Shown here piece after piece: positions 16,123 through 24,091 of a stretch of 54,319 bases of DNA. This stretch comes from an uncultured Prevotella sp. (GTDB lineage: Bacteria > Bacteroidota > Bacteroidia > Bacteroidales > Bacteroidaceae). The DNA is taken from the NCBI GenBank assembly GCA_900315765.1, contig ONAK01000014.1, positions 1-54,319 of the forward strand, in the 5' to 3' direction. The position numbers and the translations under genes are program-made. Below the pieces are notes generated by a model that saw nothing but the letters and a program-made list of their open reading frames with translations, did not search any database and had not been told where the DNA came from. The first letter of the stretch is position 1. Each line of letters opens with the position of its first letter.

Positions 16123-17460
16123 ATGAGTCTGCTTAAACGAAAAATCGACAAGTATCTAATGGATTGGAAAAACAATCCAGAACGTAAGCCATTAATAGTT
16201 AAAGGCGCCCGACAAATCGGAAAAACCGAATCTATCAGAGCATTTGGCCAAGCCAATTACAAATCAGTTATCGAAATCAACTTTGTGCTACAAAAGAAGT
16301 TCAGAGCCATCTTCGACGATGGGTATGATGTGGAGACGATCATCAAAAATATCTCCATATTGGAACCTACATGGACATTCATACCTAACGAAACGCTGAT
16401 ATTCTTCGACGAACTACAGAAATGTCCGGATTGTGCCACATCGCTTAAGTCGTTCTGCCAAGACAGGCGATACGACGTAATCTGCTCAGGCTCGCTCATG
16501 GGGATATATTATGAGGAAATAGAGTCGAATGCTGTGGGATACAAAAACGACTACGACATGCACTCGATGGATTTTGAGGAGTTTCTGTGGGCAAAGGGAT
16601 ACCAACCCGAACAGATAGAAGACCTGTATCGTCACATGATTACACTGCAGCCGTTTAGCCAGCTAGAACTCGATACAATGACCAACGTGTTTCGCGACTA
16701 TATGAGTCTGGGCGGAATGCCCGAGGTGGTTAAGATGTATATCGACAACGGCCACTACGGTGGCACACTACAGTTGCAGCGCCAATTGCTGAAGGACTAC
16801 GAGGAGGATATAACCAAATATGCCAAGCAGACCGACAAATCGAAAATTCTGGCCGTTTATAGTCATATATCCACATTCCTGGCTAAGGAAAACAAGAAAT
16901 ATCAGATAACCAAGATAGCCAAAGGCGCCAGAAACCGCGAATATGTCGGTGCAGTAGAATGGTTGAAAGAGGCAGGCGTTATCAATGTGTGCTACTGTAT
17001 AGGCAACGTAGAACTGCCGTTGAAAGGTAATTATGAGGCCGACTACTACAAGATATACTATCACGATACCGGATTGCTGATAGCATCGCTTGATGAGGAA
17101 GCTCAGGAGGATCTGCGTGCCAACAAGAATTTCGGTACATACAAGGGAGCCATATACGAGAACGTAGTTGGCGAGATGCTACGCAAGTCGGGCTACGAAC
17201 AACTATATTTCTATAAACATGACAATCCTTCGCTAGAGATGGATTTCTTTGTACGCGACGCCGACTCGCTGGTACCAGTAGAGGTAAAATCCAAAGATGG
17301 AGCCACAGCATCGCTCAACAATCTCATTAAGTGGGACTCATATCCTGACGTAAAATACGGCATAAAACTGGGATATAGAAACATCGGGTGGAACGGGTAT
17401 TTTTACACATTCCCCTACTTCCTTGCTTTTTTGCTGAAACGCTTTTTAAAGGAAAAATAG
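16123..17460 (+). CDS. AAA ATPase with DUF4143 C-terminus
   Basis: 445 aa. The N-terminal AAA part has Walker A KGARQIGKTES (about 27-37), Walker B LIFFDELQKCP (about 92-102) and sensor VICSGSLMGI. The C-terminal DUF4143 region ends with LEMDFFVRDADSLVPVEVKS (near 372-391), whose D...E-x-K spacing resembles a PD-(D/E)XK nuclease-type core. This ATPase family is abundant in Bacteroidota and prone to lateral transfer; its role is unclear, with toxin-antitoxin or defence links proposed. It is monocistronic, isolated by repeats upstream, and opposes the DUF4421 gene downstream with a 33-nt gap. Confidence 0.9.
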   Translation: MSLLKRKIDKYLMDWKNNPERKPLIVKGARQIGKTESIRAFGQANYKSVIEINFVLQKKFRAIFDDGYDVETIIKNISILEPTWTFIPNETLIFFDELQKCPDCATSLKSFCQDRRYDVICSGSLMGIYYEEIESNAVGYKNDYDMHSMDFEEFLWAKGYQPEQIEDLYRHMITLQPFSQLELDTMTNVFRDYMSLGGMPEVVKMYIDNGHYGGTLQLQRQLLKDYEEDITKYAKQTDKSKILAVYSHISTFLAKENKKYQITKIAKGARNREYVGAVEWLKEAGVINVCYCIGNVELPLKGNYEADYYKIYYHDTGLLIASLDEEAQEDLRANKNFGTYKGAIYENVVGEMLRKSGYEQLYFYKHDNPSLEMDFFVRDADSLVPVEVKSKDGATASLNNLIKWDSYPDVKYGIKLGYRNIGWNGYFYTFPYFLAFLLKRFLKEK

Positions 17461-17493
17461 GCACAAGTCCCCCACCCTCTGACAGGTTTACTC

Positions 17494-18750
17494 TTAAAGT
17501 CGTACGCCGAATGAGAGGCGGGCCCAGGCATCGTAGAGGTTTACTTTACACTGGTCTTTCTTAAAATTGAAGTTATTGAACTGCGACTGGAGACCGACGA
17601 AATAATTGCTCCAGTTGTAGGCTATGCCAATGCGCAGGTCGACATTGAATCTGAGCATGCTAAAGGAGGTATCAGACCCCACCTCCCAGCTGTCGACGGT
17701 AGCGTACCACGAGGTATCATCGTCGTCAGTAGGAACAGGCTTGTGAGTCTTTCCGTTGGCCCAGGTGTGCGTATCGGGGTTCCACTGCCCGTAGTCGTCA
17801 ATCTGCCCTTCAGATTCGGCTATCTCGTAGTTGCTGTCGTAATTGTAAACCTTCATGCGGTTATAGAAACAGAGGGCTGGCATGGCCATGACGTTAACCA
17901 CAAAACCACGGAATGGCACCCAGTTGTAGCCGTAGCCCACACCGATGTTGCCTTGCTGCACATTGATGCGGCCGATGTTACGACTAAGCAGTATCATACC
18001 GGTGTTCATGTCGTCAGAATAATCCAGAGCTGCCATATACCACGTAGCTCCCAAAAGCAACGAGCCAGCAGAGCGGCGCTGGATTACCGACTGGTTGTAG
18101 GCCGCAGCCTGCGAGTATCGGCGACCGTTGAACACGTAATAGCCGTTAAGATAGATTGACGCGATGCTTACGGGAGCCCTGAAATGAGCATCAGTCGTTC
18201 CATGCAAAACCTGACCGCCTTCGTAGATGGTTCCGGTAAGGGTAGCCTCGTCGATATCAAATGCACGCAGACGGAGGTTGGCTCCGTACTTTGCGCCGGT
18301 GCAGCTGAACGAGAGCGAAGTGCCCTTCTTTCTGCCGAGACTCTTGGCAACAGATAATCCCAAACCGCGATAGCCTGCCCACACACCAAGAGAGGCCGAC
18401 AATGGTGGCTCAAAGCGCAATTCCCAATCCATACCATCACCAGCCGCAGGGCTGCCTACGCTGTTGCTGTAGTCAACATCATACACGCTTTCTTTGTATC
18501 GCAGCACCACTCTCCAAGGCTTCTTGGGCACCTCTATGTAGTTCGAGTCTACCTTAGCCCTGGCTTTTGCGTCTAATAATTGCTGCACCTGATTAAGCCG
18601 CGCCATCAGCTTCGACTTACTCTTCTGTGTAGTTACGCTATCGGCAGTTACGCTGTCGGTAGTAACGCTATCGGCAGTTTCCTGTGCCTGTGCAGCCACA
18701 TTCAGCAATAACATCAGGCAGCAGATAGTAATATTTCTTATCATACTCAT
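17494..18750 (-). CDS. DUF4421 outer-membrane-type protein
   Basis: 418 aa with a signal peptide (ITICCLMLLLNVAAQAQ, cleavage near 22) and a Thr/Ser/Asp-rich segment with TTDSVTADSVTT repeats. Then comes the family block KKPWRVVLRYKESVYDVDYS, alternating beta strands with aromatic ends, and a C-terminal aromatic-rich strand ending LYDAWARLSFGVRL. This fits a Bacteroidota beta-barrel of the DUF4421 family in the outer membrane; function unknown. It has its own TACCTTTG box upstream. Confidence 0.85.
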   Translation of the reverse strand: MSMIRNITICCLMLLLNVAAQAQETADSVTTDSVTADSVTTQKSKSKLMARLNQVQQLLDAKARAKVDSNYIEVPKKPWRVVLRYKESVYDVDYSNSVGSPAAGDGMDWELRFEPPLSASLGVWAGYRGLGLSVAKSLGRKKGTSLSFSCTGAKYGANLRLRAFDIDEATLTGTIYEGGQVLHGTTDAHFRAPVSIASIYLNGYYVFNGRRYSQAAAYNQSVIQRRSAGSLLLGATWYMAALDYSDDMNTGMILLSRNIGRINVQQGNIGVGYGYNWVPFRGFVVNVMAMPALCFYNRMKVYNYDSNYEIAESEGQIDDYGQWNPDTHTWANGKTHKPVPTDDDDTSWYATVDSWEVGSDTSFSMLRFNVDLRIGIAYNWSNYFVGLQSQFNNFNFKKDQCKVNLYDAWARLSFGVRL

Positions 18751-18787
18751 TGTCTTTCAAAAAAAATATCTGGATTCCGTTCCGAGG

Positions 18788-18795
18788 CAAAGGTA
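18788..18795 (-). promoter_or_regulatory. -7 promoter box of the DUF4421 gene
   Basis: CAAAGGTA reads TACCTTTG on the minus strand, about 38 nt before the start codon. Confidence 0.6.
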
Positions 18796-18837
18796 CAAAT
18801 AATTTTCGAATCCCCGACAAAACTATCGGTATTTTTT

Positions 18838-19117
18838 TTTGCTTGGCATTGCTTTCGCTGTTGCAGCGTTGCAGCGCTGCAGTTAAAAAATTGATTATGA
18901 AAGACTGAAAATTACTTCTATATTTATATATAAATATAGAGTTTATTTTTGACTATGTGATGACGGGATTTCGAACTGCAACACTGCAGCGCAACAAAAA
19001 TCCTGCATTTTTTCTTCGAAACCATTCGTTAACCGCAATGCAAATGTAGTACCTTCGCATCGTAAAAATAAAGCTCCCGCACGTGGGCGTAAAATTTCTC
19101 ACGTGTGGCCGCAAAAA
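18838..19117. other. Gene-free stretch with TGCAGCG repeats and back-to-back -7 boxes
   Basis: No supported gene. It holds TTGCAGCGTTGCAGCGCTGCAG near 18860-18882 and CAACACTGCAGCGCAAC near 18978-18994. CAAATGTA (19041-19048, TACATTTG on minus) lies back to back with TACCTTCG (19050-19057, plus). The plus box could start a leader of about 230 nt, including repeat element E, ahead of the smalltalk gene. Confidence 0.4.
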
Positions 19118-19226
19118 TGAGATCTCTCGACTACGCTCGAGATGACAGGGAGGAGGGAATGCTCGAGATGACAGGGAGGAGGGAATGCTCGAGATAACAG
19201 GGAGGAGGGAACGCTCGAGATGGCAA
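19118..19226. repeat. REP-like element E, half-element with tandem units
   Basis: A short palindrome (TGAGATCTCTCGACTACGCTCGAGATGACA) is followed by repeated units of about 26 nt, each containing GCTCGAGATGACAGGGAGGA with small changes. The central stem-loops found in the other copies are missing. Confidence 0.8.
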
Positions 19227-19286
19227 AGGGTGTGAGGGATGGTAACCACAAAAATTAGTATTAACCACTTAAAATTAAAACCAACT

Positions 19287-19388
19287 ATGACGAAGAGAGA
19301 AACCATTAAGTTCATCGTGCAGATGATTGCGAGTATCGCAACTGCGATTGTAACAGCCCTCGGAGCTACAAGCTGCATGGGTGCGTAA
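19287..19388 (+). CDS. Smalltalk-family mini-protein
   Basis: 33 aa: a basic start MTKRETIKFIVQ, a hydrophobic core MIASIATAIVTALGA and a Cys near the end (TSCMGA). This is the layout of the smalltalk proteins of Bacteroidota, very short lipoprotein-like peptides usually found beside mobile-element or amidase genes. A terminator follows within 8 nt, which supports a real transcript. Function unknown. Confidence 0.8.
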   Translation: MTKRETIKFIVQMIASIATAIVTALGATSCMGA

Positions 19389-19395
19389 AGAGAAA

Positions 19396-19430
19396 CAGCG
19401 AGCCAAAAGCCCGCTGCTTTTTTTATTTTT
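19396..19430 (+). terminator. Terminator of the smalltalk gene
   Basis: Stem CAGCG-A-GC / GC-C-CGCTG with a 5-nt loop, followed by CTTTTTTTATTTTT. Confidence 0.82.
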
Positions 19431-19442
19431 CCACAAAAAAAA

Positions 19443-19473
19443 TTTGTTTGTTCTGAATTTTTTACTATATTTG
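19443..19473 (+). promoter_or_regulatory. Promoter of the multi-module lipoprotein gene
   Basis: TTTG (19443-19446), 19 nt, TATATTTG (19466-19473). The leader to ATG 19509 is about 30 nt. Confidence 0.75.
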
Positions 19474-19508
19474 CACCCAAAGTGCAATCTAAAACAATTT
19501 ATTAACTT

Positions 19509-21101
19509 ATGACAAACAAACATCTATTTACATGGTTCGCAGCTGTCATCATCGGCTGCATGACGACTTTCACAGTAACATCGTGCTCAAACGACGACTC
19601 GGCCATCTACCCCGACGAGGAGATGGACTACAACCTCGCTGGCAGTTGGGTGAACGAAACGAGAGGATCGGAGCTGCTGGGCGACGACTACACCATTAAG
19701 TTCATGATTACATTCGACAACGACGGCGTGCTAAAAACCAGTTCTATTGACGGTTTCATAGGCAATGACGTAACGAAATGGGACTGCTTGAACAGGCACT
19801 ATGTCTACATGTTCGACAAGAAAGCAAAAACCCTTACCGTGGTGGGATCGCCTTTGTACAAACTGCCAGAATTCTCGAACTACGAGCTGGTTGACGGACA
19901 ACTGATAATCAACAATCCAGAAAATGGCAAGAAGTACATCTACCACCGTGCAACGTTCGAAGACAAAGTGGAATTCGGCAAGTTCGATAAGCATAATGGC
20001 GGCGACTGTATAGGCACATGGGTGCGCACCTACGAGGAAAACGGACAGACCATCTATGAGAAGGCCGACTTCTACTCGTATACAAGCATTACCCGCTACA
20101 TCATGAACGACGGCGGAAAAGTGCTGAAGACAAAAGAGGCTTTTCTTCTGGACGAAGACCCCGAAATGGATGGCACCAAGCGTATGGAGCTCTACTCATC
20201 CGACTATGAAACACTGGTAGCAAACTACTGGTGGAAGGTAGATGGCAATAACCTGTACCTGGGCAACTTTGGCGAGCAGGAAACACTCCTCAGCTATCAC
20301 ATGATGACCAGGGAGGAGTATAAGATGATTACGGAGTTCGACAATACCGCAGAGATAGTCAATCTGAAAGAGATGCTGGTTGGCGATTGGGAGACCCGCT
20401 CGACGAGCGATGAACCCCAGAATATAGACGAGATGCACTTCATCACCTACAATGCCGACGGCACCATGACCTACACACCATCGCTCGAGGCGATGAAGAA
20501 CCTGGGCATCTGGGGCCACCACTTCAAGGGCAACTACACCATCAACGGCAACTTTGTAGAGCATCAAGTGGAACTGACTGACAAGAACATACTGTTTACA
20601 CAGAACGCTCGGGTGCTGGGCATTGATCAGGAAGAGGCTGAAGTGAATGCCAACGCCGAGACATTTGTTGACGGCATCAGCCGCCACGTGGTGAAGGACT
20701 CGAAAGAAGAATGGTCGCGCCAGATGAACGTTTTCGACTACGACAAAGAGGTGGCAGGACGCTGGAGAGGCAGTCTTGACAGTGGTCCTATCGATGGCTG
20801 GGAGAAAGATATGCTTTACATGGTGGAGTTTAAGGACGACGGCACGTTTACGGTGAGCGAGCGAAAGAACAACCAGGAAACATGGAAGGTTAAGGAAAGA
20901 ACCCTGAGCGAGTACTTCATGATAAGTAATGTGATGTACATGCGCTGGCAGGATGCAGGCAGCGACGAGATAAAATACCAGTGCTGGACTGTTTACGTGT
21001 TCGACTCTACCGACGAGAAAGAATTACTGATGTACACACGCTGCAAAAACGCTCAAGGCGAGGTACAGAGGGCCGAATTGGTGATTAACCTTATAGAATA
21101 G
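19509..21101 (+). CDS. Lipoprotein with repeated lipocalin-like GxW modules
   Basis: 530 aa. A signal peptide ends in a lipobox (TFTVTSCSND), with Cys near residue 26 followed by acidic residues, the Bacteroidota surface-export context. At least four modules begin with a G-x-W signature: LAGSWVNE (about 45), CIGTWVRTYEENG (about 168), LVGDWETRST (about 290) and VAGRWRGSLD (about 415). Each is followed by alternating strands with phrases such as FDNDGVLK, YNADGTMTY and FKDDGTFTV, typical of lipocalin-like Bacteroidota lipoproteins. It probably binds a hydrophobic or sugar ligand at the cell surface. No specific function assigned. Confidence 0.75.
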   Translation: MTNKHLFTWFAAVIIGCMTTFTVTSCSNDDSAIYPDEEMDYNLAGSWVNETRGSELLGDDYTIKFMITFDNDGVLKTSSIDGFIGNDVTKWDCLNRHYVYMFDKKAKTLTVVGSPLYKLPEFSNYELVDGQLIINNPENGKKYIYHRATFEDKVEFGKFDKHNGGDCIGTWVRTYEENGQTIYEKADFYSYTSITRYIMNDGGKVLKTKEAFLLDEDPEMDGTKRMELYSSDYETLVANYWWKVDGNNLYLGNFGEQETLLSYHMMTREEYKMITEFDNTAEIVNLKEMLVGDWETRSTSDEPQNIDEMHFITYNADGTMTYTPSLEAMKNLGIWGHHFKGNYTINGNFVEHQVELTDKNILFTQNARVLGIDQEEAEVNANAETFVDGISRHVVKDSKEEWSRQMNVFDYDKEVAGRWRGSLDSGPIDGWEKDMLYMVEFKDDGTFTVSERKNNQETWKVKERTLSEYFMISNVMYMRWQDAGSDEIKYQCWTVYVFDSTDEKELLMYTRCKNAQGEVQRAELVINLIE

Positions 21102-21126
21102 TACCCTGACAAACGGGCAAAAAAAA

Positions 21127-21160
21127 AATAACTACTCGCTCAACGGCGGGTAGTTATTTT
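21127..21160. terminator. Bidirectional terminator between convergent genes
   Basis: Stem AATAACTAC...GTAGTTATT with an inner CGC/GCG, an A run on the left and a T run on the right, so it works on both strands. The last codons and stop of the minus-strand GH3 gene (21140) lie inside the hairpin. Confidence 0.88.
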
Positions 21161-22315
21161 TAGTAGCAGTATGCGACGGACGCTCTGGTTGATGCGCTCC
21201 TCGGTGAGCTTGCCCGACTTGACGGCGGCCTCGATGGCATCGAAGGCCCTGACAAAATCGTGAGGACTCAGCACGATGTCGACACCAGCCACCAGACAGC
21301 CTACAACAGACTCCTCGAGCGTGTACTGCTTAGTGATGGCACCCATATCCATGGCATCGGTAACAATGATGTTACGATAGCCCAGCTCGTGGCGCAGCTT
21401 GTCTTGAAGCATCATCTTCGACATGGTTGAAGGCACATCCTCGCCCGTCACGTTAGGCGCACTGATGTGGGCGGTCATCACCATCTGACAGCCCCAGTCG
21501 ATGCCTGCGCGGAAGGTGATGATCTCGCAGTCGAGCATCTCGGCCCACGTCTTCATGGTCTGGGCATAGCCGTAGTGGGTATCGGTAGTCACATCGCCAT
21601 GACCGGGGAAGTGCTTGATACAACCGGTGATGCCAGCATCTTTCAGTCCCTCAAGATAGTTGGTTACCATGGGTGCAGCCACCTGAGGATCGTCGCTGAA
21701 GGCACGGGTGCCGATGATGATATTGTCGGGGTTGGTGTTCACGTCGGCCACAGGGGCGAAATCCACGTCGAAGCCATAGCCTCGGAGGTAGGTGCCGATG
21801 GTGTTGCCGCACTCGTAGGCATTGGCAGGATCGCCAGTGTTGCCGATGGCTGTCATCGACTCGTACTTCTTCACGTGGAAGTTAGGATTGTTGGCGATGC
21901 GGGCCACGCGACCACCCTCCTCGTCGATACAGAGCAGCGGCGAGCCGTTGAGCTGCTTTAACTGAGAAATGAACTGAGCCAGCTGGGCCTCGTCGTCGAT
22001 GTTCCAGGCATACAGAATGATGCCACCCACGGGGTAGTTCTTGTTCACGCCCTTCATCACATCGTTAACGGTGCGCAACTCGTATTGCGGCAGGTCGCTA
22101 TACTGTGTCCAGTGAATAGTAGTGTCGAGGCCCTCGGGGCGTACAAACAGCAGTTGACCGATTTTCTCGCGCAGCGTCATCTTCTTCAGCATCTCCTCAA
22201 CCCGGTCTTCCGGCGAAGGGCCCGCAGGGCTATCGTCGTTGACACACGCAGTGAAGAGCGGGCCGCAGAGAAGAATGGCGGCCAGCATCCAGAGATTAAA
22301 TTTCTTGATAATCAT
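21140..22315 (-). CDS. NagZ-like GH3 beta-N-acetylhexosaminidase, lipoprotein
   Basis: 391 aa. Lipobox LLCGPLFTACVNDD (Cys near 24). The GH3 N-terminal barrel has LREKIGQLLFVRPEG, LLCIDEEGGRVARI, the NagZ hallmark KHFPGHGDVTTDTHY (His/Asp acid-base dyad) and VTDAMDMGAI with the nucleophile Asp. It lacks the second GH3 domain, as NagZ proteins do. It would release terminal GlcNAc from peptidoglycan fragments; a periplasmic or outer-membrane lipoprotein location is implied by the lipobox. It overlaps the VanX-like gene by 4 nt, so both act on muropeptides in one operon. Confidence 0.9.
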   Translation of the reverse strand: MIIKKFNLWMLAAILLCGPLFTACVNDDSPAGPSPEDRVEEMLKKMTLREKIGQLLFVRPEGLDTTIHWTQYSDLPQYELRTVNDVMKGVNKNYPVGGIILYAWNIDDEAQLAQFISQLKQLNGSPLLCIDEEGGRVARIANNPNFHVKKYESMTAIGNTGDPANAYECGNTIGTYLRGYGFDVDFAPVADVNTNPDNIIIGTRAFSDDPQVAAPMVTNYLEGLKDAGITGCIKHFPGHGDVTTDTHYGYAQTMKTWAEMLDCEIITFRAGIDWGCQMVMTAHISAPNVTGEDVPSTMSKMMLQDKLRHELGYRNIIVTDAMDMGAITKQYTLEESVVGCLVAGVDIVLSPHDFVRAFDAIEAAVKSGKLTEERINQSVRRILLLKITTRR

Positions 22316-23079
22316 TTCTTAGTACTTTTTATAGGGAATGTGAAATAAGTGTCGGGGTAAGGCTCGTCTTTCAGCGTGAAGTGCCACCACTCGGTGTCGA
22401 GCGGTTTGAAGCCGTGAGCCATCATGGCACGGCGCAGAATCATGCGGTTGGCAAACTGCTTGGCTGTGATTTTACGGCCTGTGGGCGACTTTGAGTTATT
22501 GCCTGTGTACTCGCCAGTCTCAGGATTACCACAGAAGTCAGGATGACTCTCGGGACCGAACCAGTCGAACGTGCCGCCCATGTCGAGCTCCTTCTCGGTG
22601 TCCATGTCAAACAGAGTGAGGTCTACCGTAGAACCGCGGGAGTGTCCGCTCTTCTCGTAGATGTACTCCTGCTCAAAGAGCACACTCTTGTCGAGGTCGG
22701 GATAGAAGTATTTCTTCATCAGCGTGTCGGGGATGTCGGCAGCCCAGCGCACAAAGTGGTCAACACCCTTCTGCGGGCGGTAGGCATCGTAAATCTTCAG
22801 TCGGAATCCCAACTGTTTCACGTCATCGCTAACGGCCTTCAGTGCCGATGCAGCCTGACGGGTAAGCATTGCCGTAGGCTCCTCGTAGCCATCAATACGC
22901 GCACCCACGAAGTTGTAAGTAGAATAATAACGTATCTCGAGGATAGCATCGGGCACCATATCTGCCAGCATCACAAAGTCGCCGGAATCGCTGGCTGCTT
23001 CGCCCCTGCCATTTTCACTACACGAGCCGCCAGACATAGCAATCACAGCGGCCATCATCCATAGTTTAAAACGTTTCAT
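22312..23079 (-). CDS. VanX-like D-Ala-D-Ala dipeptidase (M15D), lipoprotein
   Basis: 255 aa. A signal peptide with lipobox MSGGSCSEN (Cys near 20). Zinc-site motifs of the VanX/M15 family: SGHSRGSTVDLTLFD (His and Asp ligands, about 143-157) and EWWHFTL (catalytic Glu and third His ligand, about 234-240). The LKIYDAYRPQ block with Arg is also typical. It cleaves D-Ala-D-Ala in the periplasm; in non-resistant species the role is peptidoglycan recycling. First gene of a two-gene operon with the NagZ-like GH3. Confidence 0.9.
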   Translation of the reverse strand: MKRFKLWMMAAVIAMSGGSCSENGRGEAASDSGDFVMLADMVPDAILEIRYYSTYNFVGARIDGYEEPTAMLTRQAASALKAVSDDVKQLGFRLKIYDAYRPQKGVDHFVRWAADIPDTLMKKYFYPDLDKSVLFEQEYIYEKSGHSRGSTVDLTLFDMDTEKELDMGGTFDWFGPESHPDFCGNPETGEYTGNNSKSPTGRKITAKQFANRMILRRAMMAHGFKPLDTEWWHFTLKDEPYPDTYFTFPIKSTKK

Positions 23080-23120
23080 CTTAGTAGTATACTATTGTAA
23101 AAAGGTTAATATTTCTGCTG

Positions 23121-23128
23121 CAAAAGTA
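23121..23128 (-). promoter_or_regulatory. -7 promoter box of the dipeptidase-GH3 operon
   Basis: CAAAAGTA reads TACTTTTG on the minus strand, 41 nt before the start. Confidence 0.55.
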
Positions 23129-23191
23129 ATAAATATTTTAGTATTCATCGCATTTTTTAGAAAAATTTGCGCAAAAGTTCTTTTTCTTTAG

Positions 23192-23199
23192 TATCTTTG
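23192..23199 (+). promoter_or_regulatory. Promoter of the NHLM-type export operon
   Basis: TATCTTTG at 23192-23199 with TTTG at 23166-23169 (22-nt spacer). The leader to ATG 23231 is about 28 nt. It diverges from the dipeptidase promoter. Confidence 0.65.
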
Positions 23200-23230
23200 C
23201 AGCGTGTAATTATTACAAAACTAACTAAAC

Positions 23231-24091
23231 ATGAAGAATCCATTCACTGCAGAGAACCGCCAACAAAGGCTACAATCTGCCGAACAGATAGAGAGCGTGC
23301 TGAAAATAACTTCGGTGCCCACATTCCTCATTGCTGCCACCGTGCTGCTACTGCTGATGGCATTTGTAACATGGGGATTCCTGGGCACAGTGACCGACAA
23401 GGTTTACTACAGCGGAGTGGTATTCCCCGACCAAGGTACTACCGACGTATCGCTGCCCAACAAGGGCATGATACGCACCATGCTGGTGCACAGCGGCGAC
23501 CACGTGAAGCAAGGACAGTCGGTAGCACTCGTATCCGTGGGCGACAGCTACAGCATACTGACCAGCACCGTTGAGGGAACAGTGATCAGCACAAAGGTTG
23601 ACAACGAGCAGTTCGAGGCCTTTGAGCCCATCGTGAGCGTGGTAGACAGCATCGACACCGACATCAACCGCACCATGCTGATAGCATACGTTGACAATGC
23701 CGGGCAGCGCGACCTGCAGGTGGGCATGAACGCACAGGTGTGGCCCGAAGATGAGAAACGCGACGAGATAGGCTACGTTAAGGGCCGCGTGACGCGCATT
23801 GACCGATACCCCGTGGCCGCCGAGGTGGTGAAACAGACACTGAAAAGCGACGTGATGACACAACGACTGCTGGAGACAGGCGGCATGATGTATCAGGTGC
23901 AGATAGAGCTGCTGCCATCGAAAGATAATCCCAAGGAATACGACTGGTCGTTCGGCGTGCCCGAAGATGTAAGCATGCACGTGGGCACATACTGCTCGGT
24001 GCTGAGCGAGGTAAAACGCCGCAGCATGTTCCAGTATCTGTTTGAATCGGTAAGAACCCGCTTCCGCGCCGTACAACTTAGCACAGAATGA
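23231..24091 (+). CDS. NHLM-type HlyD-family membrane fusion protein
   Basis: 286 aa. A cytoplasmic N-terminus of about 35 residues is followed by one membrane helix (FLIAATVLLLLMAFVTWGFL, about 36-55), a biotinyl/lipoyl-like part (VSLPNKGMIRTMLVHSGDHV and STVEGTVISTKVDNEQFEAF) and a beta-barrel part at about 165-240. It lacks the long coiled coil of classical HlyD, as NHLM adaptors do. It should join the two ABC proteins encoded next to the periplasm. It overlaps the next start by 4 nt. Cargo unknown. Confidence 0.85.
   Translation: MKNPFTAENRQQRLQSAEQIESVLKITSVPTFLIAATVLLLLMAFVTWGFLGTVTDKVYYSGVVFPDQGTTDVSLPNKGMIRTMLVHSGDHVKQGQSVALVSVGDSYSILTSTVEGTVISTKVDNEQFEAFEPIVSVVDSIDTDINRTMLIAYVDNAGQRDLQVGMNAQVWPEDEKRDEIGYVKGRVTRIDRYPVAAEVVKQTLKSDVMTQRLLETGGMMYQVQIELLPSKDNPKEYDWSFGVPEDVSMHVGTYCSVLSEVKRRSMFQYLFESVRTRFRAVQLSTE

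Noticed and set aside
18953-19480. Minus-strand ORF with CHLERSREISFLRP-like text, and similar ORFs at 15776-16006, 12900-13301, 11919-12248 and 11320-11652
   Set aside because: These are translations of the REP-like palindromes and overlap better-supported features; such peptides arise in every frame of the repeat.
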